From positions 1 to 21,434 of IMG/VR virus record IMGVR_UViG_3300049737_000657: DNA of 21,434 bases. One strand, given 5' to 3'. The position numbers and the translations under genes were made by a program. This DNA comes from a virus. The notes below the pieces were generated by a model. The model had not been told where the DNA came from. It did not search any database and saw only the letters and a program-made list of their open reading frames with translations. Each line of letters starts with the position of its first letter. The first letter of the stretch is position 1. Below, piece after piece: positions 1 to 8,122 of this stretch.

Positions 1-1214
1 AAGCAGCTGCAGAAGCAGGAACACATTTTGTATACGGCTTTGGAGTAAAAGGTAAATACATTCCTGGTACTGCAAATCCTCATGTACTTGCTAAATTAAG
101 AGGTAAAATACCAATTCCTGCTGATTTCGATAGAAATCGAAGTGAATTAAAAGAAGCATGGTCTTCATTAACTCCTAAACCTGGAGCAGATCATCCATTA
201 GCTGATGGTAATTTACTACTTAATAACCAATTAAAAAATCCATCTAAAATATCAGCATATGATTTTGTAAAAAGTAAATCTAATGATACTATAGGAGATG
301 GTGTAATAAAAGATTTTACTAAAACTGAAGATACTCCAACTGGAATAGCCCCTCAGAAAATAAGTAATGAGGTAAAAAAAGAAACTAGAATAGGATTATC
401 TAAAAATAAAAGACTAGCAAAATATACTGATTCATATGTATCTTTCGATACTCAATTTAGTGATTTAAGAAACCTGTTAGAACCTACAACAGATCCAGCT
501 ACAGTAAAAGATCACATAAAATTTAAATTTAGTATAATTAACCCTGATGAAGACGATAATATAAATCTTTATTTTAGAGCATTTTTATCTAATTTTAGCG
601 ATAGCTATCAAGGATCTTGGAATAACACTAAATATTTAGGTAGAGCAGAAGATTTTTATACTTATCAAGGATTTAGTAGAACTATTAATTTAGGGTTTAA
701 AGCAGCTGCTTTTAGTAGAAGAGAATTAGAACCCATATTTAAAAAATTAGTTATGCTTGCTTCTACTACTGCACCTACTTATTCTAATAATAACGGATTT
801 ATGAGAGGTACTTTAGTTACTACAACTGTTGGAGACTATATAGTAGATCAACCAGGATTTATAAGTTCAGTAGATTATTCTTGGCAAACTGATTATCCTT
901 GGGAAGTAAAATTATCAGGTATTGAAGATTTTGGTGTACAGCAACTACCCCATGTATTAGACGTATCGTTATCGTTTACTCCTATTCATAGATTCTCAGT
1001 ACAGACTGGACAGCTACACTATATAACTAATAAAGATGCTGGAGTAAACTTTTTAGATGGAGTTCCGATTAATGAACCAAAACCTGAGCCTTTTGATACT
1101 GATGCTGCTATGCTAAAATTAGGCGGAAAAGAAGCTGCTGCAGATTTTTCAAAATTTACTGGAGTACAGCAACCATCAGCACCGGATGATTTTTCTAGAT
1201 TTTTAGGAAATTAA
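1..1214 (+). CDS. Baseplate or tail-tube-end structural protein, C-terminal part (5' truncated)
   Basis: The reading frame is open from base 3 to the stop at 1212-1214, giving 403 visible residues; the true start lies before the window. The ATG at 753 is internal, because the open frame runs through it with the same composition. A conserved-looking core lies at about visible residues 195-345. It contains YTYQGFSRTI, a stretch RRELEPIFKKL, then RGTLV, VGDYI, QPGFI and a PWEVKL strand, ending in SLSFTPIHRF. That final motif is common in baseplate-proximal proteins of contractile phages. The tail is Pro/Asp/Phe rich with repeated DFSKF/DFSRF elements (about 376-400). The gene is followed after 6 bases by a LysM-like baseplate gene and then a hub gene, an order that fits a tube-initiator or baseplate component. 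The structural class is well supported by context; the exact T4 equivalent is not. Confidence 0.6.
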   Translation, partial: AAAEAGTHFVYGFGVKGKYIPGTANPHVLAKLRGKIPIPADFDRNRSELKEAWSSLTPKPGADHPLADGNLLLNNQLKNPSKISAYDFVKSKSNDTIGDGVIKDFTKTEDTPTGIAPQKISNEVKKETRIGLSKNKRLAKYTDSYVSFDTQFSDLRNLLEPTTDPATVKDHIKFKFSIINPDEDDNINLYFRAFLSNFSDSYQGSWNNTKYLGRAEDFYTYQGFSRTINLGFKAAAFSRRELEPIFKKLVMLASTTAPTYSNNNGFMRGTLVTTTVGDYIVDQPGFISSVDYSWQTDYPWEVKLSGIEDFGVQQLPHVLDVSLSFTPIHRFSVQTGQLHYITNKDAGVNFLDGVPINEPKPEPFDTDAAMLKLGGKEAAADFSKFTGVQQPSAPDDFSRFLGN

Positions 1215-1220
1215 TAAAAT

Positions 1221-1526
1221 ATGTTTAGACGATATAATAATATAAAAAAATTAGTTTCCGACGAAGGAAAAAATTACTATCTTAATCCTGTATATCCTGA
1301 TATACCAGATAGTGAAGAGGATATATATGTCATAAGTACTGGCGGAGATAGATTTGATACTCTTGCATTACAATTTTATGGAGATTCCTCACTATGGTGG
1401 GTAATAGCTTCTGCAAATACATCTGTAAGAGATAGTTTAGTAGTAAGACCAGGCGTGCAGTTAAAAATACCTTTAAGTAAATCAAGGGTTTTAGATCTGT
1501 ATAGAGCCGCAAATAATAATAGATAA
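1221..1526 (+). CDS. Small LysM-like baseplate wedge protein, gp53-type
   Basis: This 101-residue protein has a LysM-like fold signature. After a DIYVIS strand (34-39) come a helix RFDTLALQFYGD (44-55), the aromatic turn LWWVIASAN (58-66) and a final hydrophobic VRPGVQLKIP strand. The pattern 'do not stop early, helix, W-x-I-A-x-x-N, G-x-x-L-x-I-P' is typical of T4 gp53 and of the small LysM tail proteins that tie the baseplate to the hub. It is about half the length of T4 gp53, so it is essentially the LysM core alone. There is no signal peptide, so it is unlikely to be a secreted cell-wall binder. Its stop overlaps the next ATG by one base (TAATG), which suggests coupled translation with the hub-like gene. 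Confidence 0.7.
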   Translation: MFRRYNNIKKLVSDEGKNYYLNPVYPDIPDSEEDIYVISTGGDRFDTLALQFYGDSSLWWVIASANTSVRDSLVVRPGVQLKIPLSKSRVLDLYRAANNNR

Positions 1527-3718
1527 TGGCTGCACCTTTAATAGGAGCTCCTTTTAAACTTGAAGTACAAGAGCAGTTACAAGTACGTAGTCAAAAAAGA
1601 GCTTCTCAAAATTTAACGGATAGAGACTTAGCAGTTCAACACGGCAGTACCGGTTGGGCAAGAATATCTTCTGGAGTAATTATTGATGAAGAAACTGATC
1701 CAAAATTTAAAGCTGAAAATAATATACTTCAAGGCGGGATTTTAAATAAATTAAATAAAGGTTTTAATCAAACAGGAAAAGATTCATCATATACTAAAGA
1801 CGGAGCTTTAGGGTTTAGACCTATACCAGGAGTAGATAGTATAGAAATAGTTACTCAAAATGATCAAGGTACTATCCGTAAAACTGATGTAGCTTTTAAA
1901 GTAAATAGTTTAGAGCAGTTAGAGATATTTGAAAGACTGTATTTAAGACCCGGGTATACTTTATTGTTAGAATATGGTCATAGTTCGTATTATGATAATA
2001 ATAGAAACATCATTAATGATGTTCCATCAGTAATAGATTTTTTTAATACTAGTAAAAGGACTGATATAGCAAAAAAAATAGAAGAATTAAAACAATCTTC
2101 AGATTATAACTACGATGCTATATTAGGATTCTGTATGAATTTTCAATATTCTTTTAATATTGAGGGTGGGTATGATTGTACGTTTTATATTATAAGTGCC
2201 GGAGGTATTATAGACTCAATAAAAGCACTAACATCAGGAGAAATAAAAAATATAAAAGGACCTGATTCTTTATCATTCATAGATCAGGTAAGTGAATCCG
2301 CTGCAATGGCTCAAGGTCTACTTACAGGTAAAAAATCTGAGTCTTCGTCTATGGATAAAATTTCTACGGTTTTAGAAATTTTTAATAATATATACACTAC
2401 TACAGGGCAAAGAGGTTCTCAAATTGATGAATTAAAAGGTAACTTTCCTATAGGTTTAGATAGAGGAGATAGACCGTACTATTTACACGATGTTAACACA
2501 GATATTAAAAACGGAAGCAAAAAAGTTTATATCACTTTTAGTAGTTTTTTCAAAATACTTAACAATACGGTCAATATGTATGTAAATGGAAAAACTAATG
2601 CTCTAGTAAAGTTTGGTTATAATGATGAAGAATCAAAGATTCGAGTTAATAGCCCATTTTTGACTTACGATGATCATATATCATCTAATCCTCATGTTTG
2701 TTTATTAAAAAAGAAACCAAATAATAAAAGATTAGATTTTGGAGCTGGTGTAGATGAAAAAGAATTTCCAAGAGCTTCATTTTTAGGTAATCAACTTTAT
2801 AGTGATATTTTATTAGACGTTAATTTTTTAATTAGAACGTTAAGTGATCTATCAGATGCTCCTGAAGAAGATAGAACAATAGTTGACTATGTAAAAAATA
2901 TCTTTAAAAAAATTCAACCTGCTTTAGGGGGAATAAACGAATTTGATTTTCATTACCTTGAAAATTATGAAACAAAAGATACATTTGAACCTGCAACTTT
3001 ATTTATAGTAGATAGAAAAACTACTCCAACATCAAAAGATATAAGAAGGAATATATTACCATGTTATGGCAAAGGAGGATTATTATCTAATATTAGTGTT
3101 ACTTCTAAAATAAGTAATGATATCATGAATATGATGGCTATTGCTGCACAAAAATCTGCTACTGACATTGATAATAAAGGCTTGCCATTATTTTCTTTTA
3201 ATGCAGGGTTGACTGATAGATTTAAAGGTGATCTTAAAGCACAAGATCAAAAATCTACTGAAGAAAGCGGTAAAGAGTATAAAGATAAAATAAGTAAAAT
3301 AGAGGAAGTAGTTGAAAGTTTTGTTGGAGGTAGATCTTTTAGTAAATCAGATGGAGATAGTTTAGAACAGATTCATAACTTTATAAGCAAACAAGATATA
3401 CAATTGGCAACAAACCCTAACCCTGGAATACTTCCATTCGAACTTTCTTTTACTATGCAGGGAATAGCAGGTTTACTTATAGGTCAAGGATTTAAATTAC
3501 AAGATGGTATACTTCCTGGTTATATAAATGATACTGCTGGATTTATAATAAAAAGTATAAATCATTCTATTCAAAGTAATTCTTGGACTACTGATATAAC
3601 TGCGTATATGTGTATTTGTGAACCTGACCCTAAAAGAGTAGTTAAAACTTTTAACACAGTAAATTTAAAAAGTAGTATTAAAAGTAAGGTAGAAAACTTT
3701 AAAGATAAAACAGCATAA
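1526..3718 (+). CDS. Putative baseplate hub protein
   Basis: This is a 730-residue virion protein. Two regions look diagnostic. The first, at about residues 129-153, reads LEQLEIFERLYLRPGYTLLL then EYGHS; it resembles the start of a hub barrel in contractile-tail phages. The second, at about residues 645-700, has PFELSFTMQGIAGLLIGQGF, then LPGYIND, GFIIKSINHSI and NSWTTDITAY. This 'G-F-I-I-x-x-I-N-H-x-I-x-x-N-x-W-x-T' pattern recurs at the C-terminal end of gp27/gpD/VgrG-like hub proteins. The middle (about 270-650) is unrecognised and probably phage specific. Position directly after a LysM baseplate gene supports the hub role. No lysozyme or peptidase motif was seen, so any cell-wall-cutting domain must be encoded elsewhere. 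The start ATG overlaps the previous stop. Confidence 0.6.
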   Translation: MAAPLIGAPFKLEVQEQLQVRSQKRASQNLTDRDLAVQHGSTGWARISSGVIIDEETDPKFKAENNILQGGILNKLNKGFNQTGKDSSYTKDGALGFRPIPGVDSIEIVTQNDQGTIRKTDVAFKVNSLEQLEIFERLYLRPGYTLLLEYGHSSYYDNNRNIINDVPSVIDFFNTSKRTDIAKKIEELKQSSDYNYDAILGFCMNFQYSFNIEGGYDCTFYIISAGGIIDSIKALTSGEIKNIKGPDSLSFIDQVSESAAMAQGLLTGKKSESSSMDKISTVLEIFNNIYTTTGQRGSQIDELKGNFPIGLDRGDRPYYLHDVNTDIKNGSKKVYITFSSFFKILNNTVNMYVNGKTNALVKFGYNDEESKIRVNSPFLTYDDHISSNPHVCLLKKKPNNKRLDFGAGVDEKEFPRASFLGNQLYSDILLDVNFLIRTLSDLSDAPEEDRTIVDYVKNIFKKIQPALGGINEFDFHYLENYETKDTFEPATLFIVDRKTTPTSKDIRRNILPCYGKGGLLSNISVTSKISNDIMNMMAIAAQKSATDIDNKGLPLFSFNAGLTDRFKGDLKAQDQKSTEESGKEYKDKISKIEEVVESFVGGRSFSKSDGDSLEQIHNFISKQDIQLATNPNPGILPFELSFTMQGIAGLLIGQGFKLQDGILPGYINDTAGFIIKSINHSIQSNSWTTDITAYMCICEPDPKRVVKTFNTVNLKSSIKSKVENFKDKTA

Positions 3719-3719
3719 T

Positions 3720-5426
3720 ATGTACCTACCTAAATCCATGCGAAAAAAGTTACCGCCAGGTTTCGATCTAGATTTTGACCTTAACAAAATTATAGATAAG
3801 CTTTTGAATAAGGTATTTGGTGTGGTGGATAAAACGTTGGGTATTGGGGGTGCTGGAAGTAAAAAATCTGGAGTACCTGGAGTTACGTTGAGCAATAAAG
3901 ATGTCGAAGTATTTACTACCAGAAATCTTCAAGTATTTGCAATGAATAAAGAAGATTTGGAAAAAGGTGATTTTGATAAAGCAGTATTCGTATCAAATGA
4001 AGTACCAATAGAAGAAGATTCTGAACCAGTAATAGTAAGATTCAGACCAAGACCACTTTTAGAAGATTATAAAAGAGGAACTATCGATAGATATTTTTTA
4101 TTTGATATTAGAAATAGTGAAATAATAGAAGTAAGCCAGGATGATTATGTAGAATTTAGATCTTTAAGATATAAAAGATCATTCGTTATTTCATGGTATA
4201 TTTTCGGTAAAGCAGATGATTTTCAAATAAAAAAATATATCTACCCTGGAGTTAGAAATAACAACATAGATGTACTAGCTCAAGCTGAATCTACCATACC
4301 CGGTATAAGTGATTATTTAGAAGATAAAATAGAATATCTTTTAGAAAGCTTAGACGATTACTCAGGAGATCCTGAGATAGTAAATTTACCTGAACCTGAA
4401 GAAGATTTAAATGATAAAGCTGAGGAAATAGAAGATTTAGGATTTGGTTCTAACACATTAGAATTACCTCAACTTCCTAAATTAGATTTAGATTTTGCAG
4501 ATGATTTAGCTGGGGACTTTACAGCTGCTGATGAAATACTGGGCAACGTATCAGCATCTATAGAAGATCTGCTTGCTGAACAAGATCAGGTAACTGCTGA
4601 ACAAGAATCTTTAAAGAATGAAGAAGAAGGTAGACTAAGGAAAATTGAAGAAGAACAGGAACAGCAAAAACGCAAAAATGCATTTAATGAGATACTTAAT
4701 GATATGTCCGGTCAAGAAGGCAAATGGGTTCAAAATATTGTAGAAATGAGCTCAGGTGCTAAAAATAAAAGGAAAAAAAGAAGATTAGATCAAAGAAGAG
4801 ATGAAGAAAAAGCAGTTCTTTTATTTAGAAGTTTATTTCATCAATTTAAATGGAAAAACGATAAAGATGAACCATACAAATTTACTCCTAAAGAAATGGT
4901 AGGATGGGTTAATGATTCTAAGTTGAATACTCGAATGAGATTAAGATTAACATCCAAAGCACTGTATGCTCAATGGACTAGAGATAATAAAACTTATTCA
5001 GGTAGAACGACTCTTAAAAGAATAACTCAAGCTAATATACAAAGAGAACTCGATATACCTGATCCTTCAAATAACTACGATGCTATAGAACTATCTGGTA
5101 GTGAACGTAGAGCTGCTTTAGCTTTATTAAGAGGTAGAGATAACAGAAAACCTGAATTAAGATCAATTATTATAAAAATATGGAAAGAACAAAAACTCGT
5201 TTATAGAGATAATGTAGGAACTTATCCCGAGGAAACCTCGGATATTAGAAACGATGTTTTAGATAGATTTAATGCTTATCGAAGACTTAATTCTTCAAAT
5301 CAAACTGGTAGGTATAGTCAAAGAGCAGGAGCTGCTACTGCAGGAAGTCGAAACAATAGAGTTATAGAAGCTCCTCAATACAGAGATAATAGAGGAAATC
5401 GAAACAGAAACCTTAGAGCTACATAA
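3720..5426 (+). CDS. Charged coiled-coil virion-region protein, function unknown
   Basis: I do not recognise this 568-residue protein. Its N-terminus (1-50) is basic and hydrophobic with a Gly-rich GIGGAGSKK turn. Residues about 65-185 look like a compact beta-rich domain with RYFLFDIRNSEIIEV and RSFVISWYIFG strands. Residues about 195-280 are acidic and Leu/Pro rich. A Glu/Gln-rich coiled coil runs from about 282 to 326, followed by a Lys/Arg cluster at about 349-360 (NKRKKRRLDQRR). The region 360-510 is helical and charged, and the last about 40 residues are Arg/Asn rich and probably disordered. It begins one base after the hub gene stop and is the last gene before the replication block, so a baseplate or tail-associated structural role is the best inference. 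A chaperone or virion-packaged DNA-binding role is also possible because of the basic segments. Confidence 0.45.
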   Translation: MYLPKSMRKKLPPGFDLDFDLNKIIDKLLNKVFGVVDKTLGIGGAGSKKSGVPGVTLSNKDVEVFTTRNLQVFAMNKEDLEKGDFDKAVFVSNEVPIEEDSEPVIVRFRPRPLLEDYKRGTIDRYFLFDIRNSEIIEVSQDDYVEFRSLRYKRSFVISWYIFGKADDFQIKKYIYPGVRNNNIDVLAQAESTIPGISDYLEDKIEYLLESLDDYSGDPEIVNLPEPEEDLNDKAEEIEDLGFGSNTLELPQLPKLDLDFADDLAGDFTAADEILGNVSASIEDLLAEQDQVTAEQESLKNEEEGRLRKIEEEQEQQKRKNAFNEILNDMSGQEGKWVQNIVEMSSGAKNKRKKRRLDQRRDEEKAVLLFRSLFHQFKWKNDKDEPYKFTPKEMVGWVNDSKLNTRMRLRLTSKALYAQWTRDNKTYSGRTTLKRITQANIQRELDIPDPSNNYDAIELSGSERRAALALLRGRDNRKPELRSIIIKIWKEQKLVYRDNVGTYPEETSDIRNDVLDRFNAYRRLNSSNQTGRYSQRAGAATAGSRNNRVIEAPQYRDNRGNRNRNLRAT

Positions 5427-5451
5427 AAGTTTGATAGCTATATAATTTTTC

Positions 5452-5477
5452 TTATATTATAAAAAAGGTTATAAGTG
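5452..5477 (+). promoter_or_regulatory. Shared upstream element, copy 1 (polymerase gene)
   Basis: The element reads TTATATTATAA, one variable base, AAAGGTTATAA, then GTG. It matches copies before the gp32 gene (7289) and the gp41 gene (10974). The 3' half holds an AGG Shine-Dalgarno core six bases before the GTG start, so the element covers both a TATAAT-like box and the ribosome site. It could be a phage promoter with a very short leader or a translational operator of the RegA kind. Confidence 0.6.
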
Positions 5478-6800
5478 TTTTATATAGTAGAGCAAGAAGA
5501 AAAATTAATTAGTCTAGAGAAACTAGCTAGATTAGGAGTTTATGTAGATATTATACCTACTAATAACTACTTTCACCCTAAACTTAGCTCTACTGTTGCA
5601 ATCTACCTTAGACTTTTAGGTTCTGACCATGGGTATATTATTCCTATTAATCATAGCGAAGGTTTAAACGTATCAAAAGATCGTGTCTATGCTATTTTAA
5701 AAAAAGCAAGTAAGCTATATACTTTAAATAAAAAAGAACTACTCTACCACTTTAACTTACAGGATGCTATAGATATATCACTACTTTACTCTATGGTAAA
5801 ATTTGATAGATTAGAATTTACCTCGGAAAGTAATGCTTTAAATTACTTTTATAGTAAATTTAAAAGTTTTGATAAAGTAAATCAGTTAATTCCAATTTCA
5901 AAACTTTATGAAATAAGTTCAAAAAAATATGATCAAGTTAAAGAAGTTATAGGATACAGTATTCCAGAAGGATTTAATTTCTACAATAAAACCGCTACTA
6001 ATGTATTTTACTTATTAGAGCAATCAGGTTTGGGAGTTTTCTACGATAACTATATTGAAATGTTCAATCCTAATAACCCTTTATACAACACTATAGATAA
6101 TTCAGTATTAACTTTATACAATTTATATAATGCTACCTCCAGACCAACTAATGCTTTTAATAGCGTTAATTTCGCTGCTATTCCTAAGTCTCAACAACAT
6201 AGAAAAAGCTTCAGACCTCAAAACGACTACTTTATTGAGTTTGATTTTGACGGTTATCACTTGCGTTTACTTTGTGATCAGATTGATTATGCGCTAACTA
6301 ATGAGTCTGCTCATAAACAGTTAGCTAAACAGTACTTTAACAAAGAAGAAATTACAGAAGAAGAATATGATAAAGCAAAACAGATTAACTTTCATGCAAT
6401 TTACGGAAAAATCCCGGAGAAATACGCTTTTCTCGAAGTGTTTACAAAAATCGATGAATTTATCAAAGGTCTATGGACCGAATACGAAACTAACGGAAGA
6501 GTCTTGGCGCCAATTAGTAATAAACCGTTCACTAAAGCGTTAAAAGACATGAATCCTCAAAAGTTAATGAACTATATCATGCAATCGTTAGAGACTTCAA
6601 GAAATATTCTTATATTAAAAGAAGTACTAAGGTATCTACAGAATAAAAAGACTAATATAGTTTTATATACTTACGATGCGTTATTATTTGATTTTGATAA
6701 AGAAGACGGTAAAGAAACCTTGGAACAAATTAAAGAGATCTTAGAAGAAGATGGAAAATACCCAGTTAAATTTAAATACTCAAAAGATCTGTGTTTATAA
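5475..6800 (+). CDS. Divergent family A (Pol I-like) DNA polymerase with degenerate exonuclease domain
   Basis: This 441-residue protein carries the three family A palm and finger motifs. Motif A is EFDFDGYHLRLL with the metal aspartate at D257. Motif B is KAKQINFHAIYG (300-311), with K302, F306 and Y310 at the E. coli K758, F762 and Y766 positions. Motif C is YTYDALLF with D401. The MNYIMQS segment matches the Q-helix region. Residues about 20-115 follow the layout of a Pol I 3'-5' exonuclease domain, but the first D-x-E is D25-I-I and the second Asp is absent, so proofreading is predicted lost. Compared with E. coli Pol I, the steric-gate Glu710 aligns with H262, Arg754 with Y298, and His881-Asp-Glu883 with Y-D-A. 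It is much shorter than a Klenow fragment. The GTG start is preferred because AGG lies six bases upstream and no early in-frame ATG exists. Confidence 0.85.
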   Translation: MFYIVEQEEKLISLEKLARLGVYVDIIPTNNYFHPKLSSTVAIYLRLLGSDHGYIIPINHSEGLNVSKDRVYAILKKASKLYTLNKKELLYHFNLQDAIDISLLYSMVKFDRLEFTSESNALNYFYSKFKSFDKVNQLIPISKLYEISSKKYDQVKEVIGYSIPEGFNFYNKTATNVFYLLEQSGLGVFYDNYIEMFNPNNPLYNTIDNSVLTLYNLYNATSRPTNAFNSVNFAAIPKSQQHRKSFRPQNDYFIEFDFDGYHLRLLCDQIDYALTNESAHKQLAKQYFNKEEITEEEYDKAKQINFHAIYGKIPEKYAFLEVFTKIDEFIKGLWTEYETNGRVLAPISNKPFTKALKDMNPQKLMNYIMQSLETSRNILILKEVLRYLQNKKTNIVLYTYDALLFDFDKEDGKETLEQIKEILEEDGKYPVKFKYSKDLCL

Positions 6801-6819
6801 ACAGTAAAGATATTTATAT

Positions 6820-7278
6820 ATGATACAAGAAGCTATCGTAAAAGGTTTCGATTATGATATCGATCCCATTTATTTAAATGAAGATATGAGCAATAAACTT
6901 TTCTGTACCTTTGCTACTCAAGATACTTTAGATTCAGTCCTTGAGCAAGTCAAAGAAAGGTATAAAATCATATATAACAAAATCTTTGTTCTTTATTCAA
7001 AAAGCCAAGATGAGTATATATGTACTTATAATGTGGATTTCGGCAATGTAGGGTCTTTTTTAGAAAATACTATTTTAGTACACCGTAAAAAAGAATCAAA
7101 TACTCTCTATACGATTAATGCACTTAATACATTAATAAAAGAACTAAATGGAGGTGTTCTAGATACTTCTTATAGAATAAACTGGTTAGATTACCGCAAC
7201 TGTATACTACTTACAAAAGGGCCAGAACTTAAAAGAGTAAACACTAAACTTTACAAGATAATAGAGTTGGAGAACTAA
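6820..7278 (+). CDS. Small conserved-looking protein of unknown function in the replication block
   Basis: I cannot assign this 152-residue protein. It is soluble-looking, with no signal peptide or membrane segment. The N-terminal half mixes short strands (KLFCTFATQ, KIFVLYSKS, EYICTYNVDF). The C-terminal half has a distinctive run, ILVHRKKESNTLYTINALN followed by TLIKELNGG, then a WLDYRNCILL strand, which suggests a small globular domain under selection. The HRK motif and the basic stretch would suit nucleic-acid or regulator binding, but that is speculation. It starts 19 bases after the polymerase stop with only a weak ribosome site (AAAG) and lies before gp32. A small replication regulator is one possible role. 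Confidence 0.7.
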   Translation: MIQEAIVKGFDYDIDPIYLNEDMSNKLFCTFATQDTLDSVLEQVKERYKIIYNKIFVLYSKSQDEYICTYNVDFGNVGSFLENTILVHRKKESNTLYTINALNTLIKELNGGVLDTSYRINWLDYRNCILLTKGPELKRVNTKLYKIIELEN

Positions 7279-7288
7279 AAAATAGTTC

Positions 7289-7314
7289 TTATATTATAAT
7301 AAACGTTATAAATA
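7289..7314 (+). promoter_or_regulatory. Shared upstream element, copy 2 (gp32 gene)
   Basis: This copy reads TTATATTATAA, T, AAACGTTATAA, then ATA. It is nearly identical to the copies at 5452 and 10974. Here the AGG core has become ACG and the start codon has moved about 11 bases downstream, to the ATG at 7325. The upstream half is therefore conserved even where the ribosome-site half is lost. That favours a promoter or protein-binding role over a simple ribosome site. Confidence 0.55.
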
Positions 7315-7324
7315 AATTAGTTAT

Positions 7325-8122
7325 ATGGATTTAAATGCTATACGCGCAAAGCTGGATACGTTAAATAATAGCGGCCAGCAAAGAGAGAAAACAGATTATT
7401 CAAAAATATTTTGGAAACCTGAACTAGGTAAGCAAACCGTACGTATCGTACCTTCTGCTTATGATCCTACTTTTCCGTTTAAGGAATTAAAATTTCACTA
7501 CGGAGTAGGAAAGTACCCGATGGTAGCCTTATCAAACTTTGGTAAGCAAGACCCAATCGAAGAGTTCGTTAAAGAACTAAGAAAAACTAACGATAAAGAT
7601 AATTGGTCTCTATCAGGTAAACTTAACCCTAAAACCAGAGTTTTTGCTCCTGTTGTTGTAAGAGGAGAAGAAGATAAAGGTGTAAGACTATGGGGCTTTG
7701 GTATTACTATCTATAAAGCATTACTTGCTTTAGCAGAAGATGAAGATATCGGAGACTTCACAGACGTTATTAACGGATGGGATATGGTGGTAGAACAAGT
7801 ACAAGGTAATCCTTACCCTGAGACTACTGTTCGTATTAAACCTAAACAAACTCCTTTATCTGATAATAATGATTTAGTCGATACATGGATTAAGACTCAA
7901 CCTAATCCTACTGAAGTTCATACTGAGTATGATTACGACTTTATTAAAAAACAACTACAAAGTTATTTAAACCCTGGAGCTGAGGAGACTAGTACTCCTA
8001 CTGCAGGTGCTGAAACTAAGCCAGAAAGCACAAGTCCTCAAAAAACAGACTTTACTTTGGAAACAGCTACGGCTGGCAACCAAGACACAGTTAGTAAATT
8101 TGATGACTTATTTAATGAATAA
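7325..8122 (+). CDS. gp32: gp32-like single-stranded DNA-binding protein
   Basis: This 265-residue protein coats ssDNA during replication and recombination and contacts the polymerase, helicase and recombinase. The core has WKPELGKQTVRIVPS, then PFKELKFHYGV and RVFAPVVVRGEED followed by GVRLWGFG, the order of strands in T4 gp32. The last about 45 residues are a Thr/Ser/Pro/Gln linker ending in the acidic tip TVSKFDDLFNE. Such a tip is the usual partner-docking tail of phage SSBs. T4 gp32 binds zinc through three Cys and one His. This protein contains no cysteine at all, so the zinc site is absent. Its stop overlaps the uvsX start by one base (TAATG), so the two are probably translated together. 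Confidence 0.9.
   Translation: MDLNAIRAKLDTLNNSGQQREKTDYSKIFWKPELGKQTVRIVPSAYDPTFPFKELKFHYGVGKYPMVALSNFGKQDPIEEFVKELRKTNDKDNWSLSGKLNPKTRVFAPVVVRGEEDKGVRLWGFGITIYKALLALAEDEDIGDFTDVINGWDMVVEQVQGNPYPETTVRIKPKQTPLSDNNDLVDTWIKTQPNPTEVHTEYDYDFIKKQLQSYLNPGAEETSTPTAGAETKPESTSPQKTDFTLETATAGNQDTVSKFDDLFNE

Noticed and set aside
753-1214. A separate 153-residue gene starting at the ATG at 753.
   Set aside because: The frame is open without a stop from base 3 through 753. The upstream part has the same composition and continues the conserved domain, so the ATG is internal.
7307-7314. Exact T4 late-promoter box TATAAATA before gp32.
   Set aside because: It lies only about 10 bases before the ATG, so a start site would fall on the start codon. 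It is also part of the shared element whose other copies lack the exact box.
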